A DNA stretch of 20,380 nt, taken from assembly GCA_027451305.1 (NCBI GenBank), contig DAIDJQ010000054.1:1-20380 (forward strand). The letters are read 5' to 3'. Of the stretch, positions 14,009 to 20,380 are shown in pieces; the stretch's first letter is position 1, and every line of letters starts with the position of its first letter. The position numbers and the translations under genes are program-made. Below the pieces are notes generated by a model. That model made no database searches, had not been told where the DNA came from, and was given only the letters and a program-made list of their open reading frames with translations. This DNA is from Cellulomonas sp. (lineage in GTDB: Bacteria > Actinomycetota > Actinomycetes > Actinomycetales > Cellulomonadaceae).

Positions 14009-14054
14009 TTGACGCCTGAGTTCGTTAGGACTAAAAAATAACTCGTGAACGAAC
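14009..14054 (+). promoter_or_regulatory. Leaderless promoter with overlapping dyads (ROK autoregulatory site)
   Basis: A good -35 TTGACG (14009-14014), a 17-base spacer and a -10 TAAAAA (14032-14037) place the start of transcription at about 14044-14045, on the GTG start codon. The spacer/-10 holds the dyad TTAG-GA-CTAA (14025-14034), and GTTCGTT (14020-14026) is inverted as AACGAAC (14048-14054). Such symmetric sites overlapping the promoter suit ROK repressor binding to its own operator. Confidence 0.65.
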
Positions 14055-15292
14055 ATGGCGCGGCGCAGCGCAAGGCGTCGGTACGAGATGTGCGACGCGC
14101 GAACCGAGCGCTCTTGCTGCGTCACCTGCTGTTCAGCGGCGAGACGAGCCGGGCGTCGTTGGGTGAGGAGACATCGCTGTCTCCAGCGACCGTGACGAAC
14201 CTCGTCTCGGAGCTGATCGCCGAGGGAACGGTCGTCGAGCGCGGCCAGTCCGACTCACCTGGTGGCCGTCCCCGCACGCTGCTGGCCGTCAACCCGGAGG
14301 CCGCCGTGGTCTTCGGCGCGGACGTCGGCGAGACGCGCGTGAGCGTGCAGGCCTTCGACCTGACGATGCGACGGCTTGCGGCGCGTGAGCACCAGTTCTC
14401 CGGTCGGCGCATCCTCCCCGAGCACGTGACGAAGATCGTCGACGAGTTCGTCTCCTCGCTGCGTGCCGAGCTCGGTCCGCGTGCCGACGGGGGAGAGCGG
14501 CGGATCCTCGGGCTCGGGCTCGGCGTCCCCGGGATCGTCGAGCACCCGGAGAGCGCTGCGGGGTCGCCAGACCCGGCGACCGAGCCGATCGTCCACGCGC
14601 AGGTGGTCGGCTGGGAGACGGAGACCTTCGCCCCGCTCGCGCGCCGCCTCGGGTTCCCGGTGCTCATCGACAACGGCGCCAAGACGACGACACAGGCGGA
14701 GTCGTGGTTCGGCTCCGCCAAGGGGATCGAGCACGGCGTCGTCGTCTTCATCGGCGACGGCGCCGGCGCCGGCATCATCACCAACGGTCGGCTCTACCGC
14801 GGCTCGAGCAGCTCTGCCGGCGAGTGGGGCCACACCAAGATCAGCCTCGACGGGGTGCGCTGCCGCTGTGGCTCCCAGGGCTGCGTCGAGACCTTCGTCG
14901 GCGCATCCGCGGTGCTCGAACGGTGGCGCGGCCGGGACGAGGCGTGGCGCGGGCGGGAGTCCGAGGGCGTCGACGAGCTCTTCGCCGCCTATCGCAACGG
15001 TGAGGAGCGCGCACAGTCCGCGCTCCATGCCGTGGTCGACCACCTCGGGCTGGCGCTCGCCAACCTCGTCAACCTCTACAACCCCCAGCAAGTGGTCGTC
15101 GCCGGGTGGTTCGGGGACCGGATCGCCAGCGAGTTCCTCGCAGACCTGCGTGCCGCGGTTCGCCGCTACTCGCTGCCGCAGCCGGGTGCCGAGGTCGTCG
15201 TCGAGCGGTCGACCCTCGGCCCGGAGATCGCCGCGCTCGGCGCCGCGACCTTGCCGCTGGACCACTTCATCGAGCGCGGCTGGGCCCTCTAG
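14045..15292 (+). CDS. ROK-family transcriptional repressor of sugar operon
   Basis: A 415-residue ROK regulator (XylR/NagC type). An N-terminal winged HTH covers about 15-70 (ANRALLLRHLLFSGETSRASLGEETSLSPATVTNLVSELIAEG), followed by the ROK fold: VFGADVGETRVSV (89-101), GLGLGVPGIV (156-165), VVFIGDGAGAGIITNGRLYRGSSSSAGEWGH (233-263) and the zinc knuckle CRCGSQGC (C273, C275, C280, with H263). At the kinase catalytic site ENDAN is replaced by IDNGAK (208-213), so Gly stands where the catalytic Asp would be; it should bind sugar without phosphorylating it. GTG start is leaderless behind the promoter at 14009. It heads the ABC/GH1 operon and probably represses it until the sugar binds. Confidence 0.88.
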   Translation: MNEHGAAQRKASVRDVRRANRALLLRHLLFSGETSRASLGEETSLSPATVTNLVSELIAEGTVVERGQSDSPGGRPRTLLAVNPEAAVVFGADVGETRVSVQAFDLTMRRLAAREHQFSGRRILPEHVTKIVDEFVSSLRAELGPRADGGERRILGLGLGVPGIVEHPESAAGSPDPATEPIVHAQVVGWETETFAPLARRLGFPVLIDNGAKTTTQAESWFGSAKGIEHGVVVFIGDGAGAGIITNGRLYRGSSSSAGEWGHTKISLDGVRCRCGSQGCVETFVGASAVLERWRGRDEAWRGRESEGVDELFAAYRNGEERAQSALHAVVDHLGLALANLVNLYNPQQVVVAGWFGDRIASEFLADLRAAVRRYSLPQPGAEVVVERSTLGPEIAALGAATLPLDHFIERGWAL

Positions 15293-15351
15293 GGCCAGCC
15301 GCGGACCACCGTCCGACAGTTCCTCCGCCCCCACAGAAAGGAATCGCAACG

Positions 15352-16479
15352 ATGCGATCTCGCTTCGCCGCGGCCACCTTGGCCACCATCGCGATCGCCG
15401 CCCTCGCCGCCTGCAGCAGCGCCGGCGGCACGCAGCCGCCTGCCACCACAGCCGGAGCCGGCGGCCCGGCAGCCACCACGGCGGCCGCCGGTGGCCAGGC
15501 GGTCACCATCGCGTTCCTCATGCCGTGCTCCACCTGCGCCGATCGGTTCGAGAGCAAGGACAAGCCGTACTTCGAGGCGGCAGTCAAGGCGCTCGACCCG
15601 AACGCGACCGTGATCGCCAACAACGCGCAGGGCTCGGCCGACACCCAGCTGCAGCAGGCCGAGTCGGCGTTGACCAACGGCGCCAAGGTGATCGTCGTCA
15701 GCCCGTACACCGCGCAAGCGGGGGCGTCGATCGTGGCGAAGGCACACGCCGACGGCGCGAAGGTGCTCGCCTACGACGGCAATATCGAAGGGGCCGTGCC
15801 CGACGGCTACATCTCGTTCGAGAACGAGACGGTCGGCGAGCTGCAGGGCCAGTACCTGCTGGACCACCTCAAGGACGGCTCGACCGTCGTCATGATCAAC
15901 GGCGACACCACCTCGGCGCCCGGTGCCGCCTTCAAGGCGGGCGCGCACAAGGTCCTGGACCCCGCCTTCGCCTCCGGGAAGCTCAAGCTCGGATACGAGT
16001 CGGACACCGCCGGCTTCGACCCGGCGACCGGTCAGCGGTCGATGGAGCAGGCCCTGACGAAGCTGAACGACAAGGTGGACGGCGTCCTGGCACCCAACGA
16101 CGGGCTCGCCACCGCGGTGATCACGGCGCTGACCGCTCGTCAGCTCAACGGGAAGGTGCTCGTCACCGGTCAGGACGCCACCGATGCGGGCCTGACCAGC
16201 ATCATCCTGGGTGACCAGTCGATGACGGTCTACAAGTCGATCCACGACGAGGCGACGACCGCCGCCAAGCTGGCGCTGGCCCTGGCGACCGGCGACGACG
16301 CGACGTTCAAGGCGACCGCGACCCAGTCGGTCAACAACGGCACCGGCGACATCCCGTCCGTGCTGCTCAAGCCTGTCGCGGTCACGAAGGACAACATCGC
16401 GGACACGGTCATCAAGGACGGGTTCACGACCAAGGCCAAGATCTGCGTCGGCGCGGCGGCGAGCAAGTGCCCACTGTGA
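15352..16479 (+). CDS. Sugar ABC transporter substrate-binding lipoprotein
   Basis: Signal peptide MRSRFAAATLATIAIAALAAC with lipobox LAAC (Cys21) is followed by an Ala/Gly/Thr linker and a periplasmic-binding-protein type I fold (Peripla_BP_4, XylF/RbsB-like). Typical elements are VTIAFLMPCSTCADRF (opening strand), ALTNGAKVIVVSPYTAQAGASIVAKAHADGAKVLAYDG, GELQGQYLLDHLKDGSTVVMINGDTTSAPGAAFKAG, and DKVDGVLAPNDGLATAVITAL. Length 375 is normal. The ATG at 15352 has an AGAAAGGAA ribosome site eight bases upstream; in-frame codons before it lie in the intergenic gap. It captures a sugar at the cell surface for the downstream ATPase and permease. C38-region CSTC pair in the domain start is an oddity. 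Exact sugar is not deducible; XylF-like similarity suggests a pentose or glycoside. Confidence 0.9.
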   Translation: MRSRFAAATLATIAIAALAACSSAGGTQPPATTAGAGGPAATTAAAGGQAVTIAFLMPCSTCADRFESKDKPYFEAAVKALDPNATVIANNAQGSADTQLQQAESALTNGAKVIVVSPYTAQAGASIVAKAHADGAKVLAYDGNIEGAVPDGYISFENETVGELQGQYLLDHLKDGSTVVMINGDTTSAPGAAFKAGAHKVLDPAFASGKLKLGYESDTAGFDPATGQRSMEQALTKLNDKVDGVLAPNDGLATAVITALTARQLNGKVLVTGQDATDAGLTSIILGDQSMTVYKSIHDEATTAAKLALALATGDDATFKATATQSVNNGTGDIPSVLLKPVAVTKDNIADTVIKDGFTTKAKICVGAAASKCPL

Positions 16480-17270
16480 TGAAGACCGCGCTGCAGGACG
16501 GGTCGGAAGCGACGACCCGACCCGTCCTGCAGATGCGGGGCATCGGCAAGCGCTACGGGCACGTCGTCGCCCTGGACGGCGTCGACTTCGACGTGCACGC
16601 CGGGGAGGTCGTCGCTCTCGTCGGCGACAACGGCGCAGGCAAGTCGACCCTGGTCAAGGCCATCGCTGGCACGCACCGCATCGACGAGGGCACGATCCTC
16701 GTCGACGGCGAACCGGCCGAGATCGGGTCACCCGCCGCGGCGACCCACCTCGGGATCGAAACCGTCTACCAGGACCTCGCGCTCTGCGACAACCTCGACG
16801 TGGTCGCCAACCTGTACCTCGGTCGCGAAGTGCGCCGCAACCGGACGCCGTTCGTCAACCGGGAGGCGATGGAGCGCGACGCGGCCGCGGTGATCGCCGA
16901 CCTGGCGGCCCACCTGCCCAGGCTCGACGCTCCGGTGGCCGCGCTGTCCGGCGGTCAGCGTCAAGCCGTCGCCGTCAGCCGGGCGGCCCTGTGGGGGTCG
17001 CGCATCGTGCTGCTCGACGAGCCGACGGCCGCCCTCGGCGTCGCCCAGACGGCGATGGTCTACCGGCTGGTGCGCAGCCTGCGTGACCGCGGCCTGGGCG
17101 TCGTCGTCATCTCGCACAACATGGCCGACGTCTTCGCGGTCGCCGACCGGATCTGCGTCCTGCGGCTCGGGCGCAACGCCGGCACGTTCATGACCGGCCA
17201 CACGACACCCGACCAGGTGGTGGCCGCCATCACCGGCAGCACCGAGGTCACCACCGGGAAGGACGACTGA
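16479..17270 (+). CDS. Sugar ABC transporter ATP-binding protein, single ATPase domain
   Basis: The ATG at 16479 overlaps the previous stop (TGATG). Walker A is GDNGAGKST (49-57), Q-loop Q98, signature LSGGQRQAV (156-164), Walker B IVLLDE (176-181), D-loop TAALG, H-loop H213 (ISHN). It is a single 263-residue domain, not the roughly 500-residue double-domain form of many carbohydrate-uptake CUT2 ATPases (RbsA/XylG/MglA), so it would act as a homodimer. It energises the permease that overlaps its stop by one base. An in-frame GTG at 16467 would lengthen it by four residues. Confidence 0.92.
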   Translation: MKTALQDGSEATTRPVLQMRGIGKRYGHVVALDGVDFDVHAGEVVALVGDNGAGKSTLVKAIAGTHRIDEGTILVDGEPAEIGSPAAATHLGIETVYQDLALCDNLDVVANLYLGREVRRNRTPFVNREAMERDAAAVIADLAAHLPRLDAPVAALSGGQRQAVAVSRAALWGSRIVLLDEPTAALGVAQTAMVYRLVRSLRDRGLGVVVISHNMADVFAVADRICVLRLGRNAGTFMTGHTTPDQVVAAITGSTEVTTGKDD

Positions 17271-18487
17271 TGGCCACCACGACATCCACGGTCGCCGCGG
17301 CGACGCCGGCACACCAGGACGACGCGACGGGGGGCGTCGCGCGACGCGGTCTCCACTTCTCCGGGCCCGTCCTGGTGCTGGTCGGCTTGGCCGCAGTCTG
17401 GATCGCCTTCCAGCTGCTCAACCCGCACTTCCTGACCCCACGCAACCTGTCGAACCTCGTGCTGCAGATCGGCGTGCTCGGCACCCTGTCGATCGGCATG
17501 GTCATCGTCCTGGTCCTGGGCGAGATCGACCTGTCGGTCGGGGCGATCGCCGGCGTCAGCGCAGGTGTCCTGGCTCTGACGATCCGCGACTGGCACCTGC
17601 CGGGACTCGCGGCGATCGGGCTCGCTCTGGTCGTTGGCTGCCTCATCGGTCTGATCCATGGCTCGGTCATCACCGCGTTCGGCATCCCGTCCTTCATCGT
17701 CACCCTGGCGGGACTGCTCGTCTGGCAAGGGGTACAGCTGCTGGTGGTGGGCGACGGTGGCGAGATCGCGATCCGCGACCCGCTCGTCAAGGCGATCGCC
17801 TCCACCTACCTCCCGCACGCGTGGGGTTGGGCGCTGGCCGTCGCCGGGATCCTGGTCGCGGCCGCGATCGTCCTCGGCAAGCGGCGACGCCGCCAGCGGT
17901 ACGGCCTCGCGATCACCTCGGTGCGCGGCGCCGTCACGACCCTTGTCGTCGTGGCCGTGGTCGCGCTCGGTGGCGCAGCCCTGCTCAACTCCTACTTCGG
18001 CGTGCCGTGGATGCTCGTCATCCTCGTGGTGCTCCTGGCCGCGGGCACCGTCCTGATGCGGCAGACGACCTTCGGGCAGCACGCGTACGCGATCGGGGGC
18101 AACCGCGAGGCTGCCCGACGATCCGGCATCGGGGTGCGCAGGACGACGATCGTCGTCTTCGTCATCGTCTCGGCCCTGGCAGCCCTGGCCGGCGTTCTCG
18201 AGGCGTCGCGGCAGTTCTCGGCCTCGAGCGCGCTCGGCGGAGGCACCCTGCAGCTCAATGCCATTGCTGCCGCCGTGATCGGCGGGACCAGCCTCTTCGG
18301 CGGCCGGGGCCGGGTCTACCAGGCACTGCTCGGGGCGCTCGTCGTCGGATCCGTGCAGAACGGCCTTGACCTTCTCGGCCAGCCGGCCGCGATCAAGAAC
18401 ATCTCCACCGGCGTCATCCTCGTGATCGCCGTGGTGGTGGACGCGATCGGACGTCGCCGACGTCTCGAACGCGGTGCCTTCGACTGA
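17270..18487 (+). CDS. Sugar ABC transporter permease (RbsC/XylH-like)
   Basis: A 405-residue BPD_transp_2-type permease starting on a TGATG overlap. After a cytoplasmic N-terminus (1-30) come about ten hydrophobic helices (for example 31-52, 58-82, 86-105, 110-134, 137-160). Characteristic CUT2 motifs are SIGMVIVLVLGEIDLSVGAIAGVSAG (about 75-100), GIPSFIVTLAGLLVWQGVQLLV (about 138-160) and GGTSLFGGRGRVYQALLGALVVGSVQNGLDLLG (about 335-370). A basic loop (KRRRRQRYG, about 203-212) is followed by the second half. It forms the membrane channel with the ATPase and binding lipoprotein; one permease gene implies a homodimer. Confidence 0.92.
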   Translation: MATTTSTVAAATPAHQDDATGGVARRGLHFSGPVLVLVGLAAVWIAFQLLNPHFLTPRNLSNLVLQIGVLGTLSIGMVIVLVLGEIDLSVGAIAGVSAGVLALTIRDWHLPGLAAIGLALVVGCLIGLIHGSVITAFGIPSFIVTLAGLLVWQGVQLLVVGDGGEIAIRDPLVKAIASTYLPHAWGWALAVAGILVAAAIVLGKRRRRQRYGLAITSVRGAVTTLVVVAVVALGGAALLNSYFGVPWMLVILVVLLAAGTVLMRQTTFGQHAYAIGGNREAARRSGIGVRRTTIVVFVIVSALAALAGVLEASRQFSASSALGGGTLQLNAIAAAVIGGTSLFGGRGRVYQALLGALVVGSVQNGLDLLGQPAAIKNISTGVILVIAVVVDAIGRRRRLERGAFD

Positions 18488-18522
18488 GCCCCCAGACCCC
18501 TTCACACGAACCTGGACCACCC

Positions 18523-19887
18523 ATGACCACCCATGCCTTCCCCGACGGCTTCCTGTGGGGGACCGCGACCGCGGCCTACCAGATCGAAGGGGCCGTCGAC
18601 GAGGACGGACGCACCCCGTCCATCTGGGACACGTTCGCCCACACCCCCGGCGCCGTTCTGCGCGGCGACACCGGAGACGTTGCGTGCGACCACTATCACC
18701 GGTGGCGCGACGACGTGGACCTGCTGGAGGACCTCGGTGTCAACGCCTACCGGTTCTCGATCGCCTGGCCGCGCGTGATCCCCGAGCCTGGGGGCAACGT
18801 CAACCCGAAGGGCCTCGACTTCTACGAGGGGCTCGTCGACGAGCTGCTGAACCGCGACATCACTCCCGTGGTGACGCTGTACCACTGGGACCTGCCGCAG
18901 TACCTGCAGGACCTGGGCGGCTGGGCGATCCGGGACACCGCCAGCCGCTTCGGCGACTACGTCGCCGCCGTCGCGGAGCGTCTCGGCGACCGTGTCCCGT
19001 ACTGGCTCACCCTCAACGAGCCGTACTGCTCGGCCTTCGTCGGGCACTCGGCGGGCCTGCATGCCCCAGGAATGCGGGACGAGGCGGTGGCCGTGCGGGC
19101 GCTGCACCACCTGCTGCTCGCGCACGGGATCGGGGCCCAGCGCCTGCGGGAGCAGGGCGTCAGCGGGAAAGTCGGCATCACGTGCAACCTGACCGCTCCC
19201 TACGCGGCGTCGGACGCCCCCGCGGATCTGGCGGCCGCACGTCGGCTCGACCTCTACGAGAACCGGCTGTTCCTGGACCCGCTGTTCAAGGGCGACTACC
19301 CGGCGGACGCGCGTGAGTACTTCCGTGGCGTCACGGCCTTCGACTTCGTCCAGGACGGCGACATGGCGACGATCGCGCAGCCGTTGGACTTCTTCGGGAT
19401 CAACTACTACGAGCAGCACGCCGTGCAGGCGGACCCCGACGATGCGGTGCGCGGCTGGCGTCGGGTGCCGGATCCCGACCCGACGATCGTCGGCATCGGC
19501 GTGCACCCCGAGGGCCTGCGCTCGGTGCTCACGAGGGTCGCACGCGAGTACACGCCGTTGCCCCTCATCGTGACCGAGACCGGCCTCGCTCTGCACGACT
19601 ACGTCGATCCCGACGGCCTGGTTCACGACGGCGAGCGCATCGCGTTCTACGAGTCGCACATCCGCGCCGCCCGCCAGGCCATCGATGACGGGGTCCCGCT
19701 CGTCGGGTTCTTCCCCTGGTCCCTGCTCGACGACTTCGAATGGTCCTGGGGCTACGGCTACCGCTACGGAATGCACTACGTCGACTACGCCACCCAGGCA
19801 CGCATCCCCAAGGACAGCGCCCGCTGGTTCGCCGAGGTCACCAGGGCCAACGGACTCACCAAGCCAACCCGAGGCGGCCAAGTCTGA
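18523..19887 (+). CDS. GH1 beta-glucosidase
   Basis: A 454-residue glycoside hydrolase family 1 enzyme of normal length, without signal peptide, so it cleaves imported glycosides in the cytoplasm. Landmarks: FLWGTATAAYQIEG (10-23, Q20), HW (121-122), TLNEP with acid/base E166, FGINYY (291-296), nucleophile E352 in VTETG, and FFPWSLLDDFEWSWGYGYRYG (396-416, with W399, E406 and W407 of the glycone site). The usual nucleophile motif is (I/V)TENG; here the Asn after the Glu is Thr. It follows the permease by 35 bases, most likely in the same operon; the gap shows no clear promoter. Substrate could be cellobiose or another aryl- or alkyl-beta-glucoside; sequence alone cannot distinguish. Confidence 0.92.
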   Translation: MTTHAFPDGFLWGTATAAYQIEGAVDEDGRTPSIWDTFAHTPGAVLRGDTGDVACDHYHRWRDDVDLLEDLGVNAYRFSIAWPRVIPEPGGNVNPKGLDFYEGLVDELLNRDITPVVTLYHWDLPQYLQDLGGWAIRDTASRFGDYVAAVAERLGDRVPYWLTLNEPYCSAFVGHSAGLHAPGMRDEAVAVRALHHLLLAHGIGAQRLREQGVSGKVGITCNLTAPYAASDAPADLAAARRLDLYENRLFLDPLFKGDYPADAREYFRGVTAFDFVQDGDMATIAQPLDFFGINYYEQHAVQADPDDAVRGWRRVPDPDPTIVGIGVHPEGLRSVLTRVAREYTPLPLIVTETGLALHDYVDPDGLVHDGERIAFYESHIRAARQAIDDGVPLVGFFPWSLLDDFEWSWGYGYRYGMHYVDYATQARIPKDSARWFAEVTRANGLTKPTRGGQV

Positions 19888-20380
19888 GGGCTTCGTACGG
19901 GATCTCAGCGTCGGTCTTGAACACCAGCACAGGGCTCCGCGGTCTTTGCCTTTGGAGCGTAGTGATGGACCTCATCGCGGGAGAGGACCGACGACGCACT
20001 GGGCAGCGCTGGATGGACCGTCGCCCGGCTTCTCGGACGCGCTGAGCGAGCTCTGGATCTCGCGGCCAAGACGCCTGCGCGCAGCGTGCAGGTCACGTTG
20101 CGGGACTCCGCTCACAAGGACATCGACACGTGCTCTGGAGCTTCGGCGAACCTGCCGTCCGCTCGCCTGGGTGGCCAAGGCAACGGCTGTGCCGCTGAGG
20201 TTGCTCTCCTGACGCCATTCCGGCTGGCGCATCAACCCCAACCAGGTAACGGGATGGCCGGGCTCGGTGCACCGCGTCTCGTGGCCGAGAGCGACTGGTG
20301 CTCCGCTCGGGTGTGCGTACGAGGGGAGCACCGGTGCTGTCACGCCTCGTCGGCCCCGGCAGACGCAGGCGCCGGAAGCG
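19888..20380. other. Unassigned 490-base tail after GH1 gene, no supported gene
   Basis: Short frames on both strands (for example minus 19972-20343 and a plus frame with ARLLGRAERALDLAAKT near 20030) lack ribosome sites and family resemblance. Near the end is a perfect 12-base palindrome AGCACCGGTGCT (20327-20338) whose left part also pairs with GGTGCTCC at 20297-20304, giving an 8-bp hairpin (20297-20304 with 20325-20332) over a 20-base loop. This could be a terminator, operator or mobile-element remnant. Confidence 0.35.

Noticed and set aside
17060..18520. 486-codon minus-strand frame
   Set aside because: Asp/Arg/Gln-rich shadow antisense to the ABC permease; no domain or ribosome site.
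18502..19881. 459-codon minus-strand frame
   Set aside because: Shadow of the GH1 gene, whose plus-strand catalytic motifs are unmistakable.
1..20380. CRISPR array, insertion sequence, integrase or rRNA
   Set aside because: No spaced identical repeats, transposase or tyrosine/serine recombinase motifs, or rRNA-like sequence were seen; the element's integrase and attachment sites must lie outside the window or are not recognisable by eye.

Overview
The window is very GC-rich DNA with G/C-ending codons, several leaderless start codons, ROK/ABC sugar genes and Lsr2-like and DUF2637-like proteins. Together these point to an actinobacterium, perhaps a Micrococcales or cellulomonad-type soil or plant-polymer degrader. 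The genus is an inference; there is no rRNA or tRNA to confirm it.

Region 1 (1-4262, minus strand) is part of an integrative and conjugative element or conjugative plasmid. Six genes run leftward from a divergent regulatory gap at 4263-4315: a 91-aa protein, a DUF2637-like membrane/HTH protein, a single-pass secreted-domain protein, two small proteins, and a polytopic TrbL/VirB6-like channel protein that leaves the window at its left edge. The first five are joined by four-base start/stop overlaps. A small HTH protein is divergent (4316-4786) and probably the regulator.

Region 2 (4653-6374) holds one uncertain minus-strand gene (4653-5183) and about 1.2 kb with no convincing gene. That stretch is C-rich on the plus strand and contains a perfect 13-bp hairpin with a direct repeat and several other dyads. 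It lies directly upstream of a Replic_Relax-type gene, so it is my candidate for the transfer or replication origin.

Region 3 (6375-13881) is element cargo. The Replic_Relax protein is translationally coupled to a 926-aa protein that starts with a type IV prepilin-like leader and continues into FN3/Ig-like repeats with eight cysteines. A strong convergent terminator separates it from two tandem paralogous cell-envelope proteins on the minus strand. Divergent from these, behind a mirrored pair of extended -10 boxes, is a SprT-like metalloprotein. Then come two small hypothetical proteins (one HicB-like), a ParS/MbcA-type antitoxin-like protein and a 36-aa Lsr2-C-terminal-like peptide.

Region 4 (14009-19887, plus strand) looks like a chromosomal sugar-uptake operon: a ROK repressor behind a leaderless promoter with overlapping dyads, a sugar-binding lipoprotein, an ABC ATPase, an ABC permease and a GH1 beta-glucosidase. 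The likely job is import of a glycoside (cellobiose-like or another plant saccharide) and intracellular hydrolysis, with ROK as sugar-responsive autoregulator. The last 490 bases (19888-20380) hold no gene I can support.

The best candidate for something undescribed is the Replic_Relax plus pilin-leader adhesin pair with its neighbouring duplicated envelope proteins.
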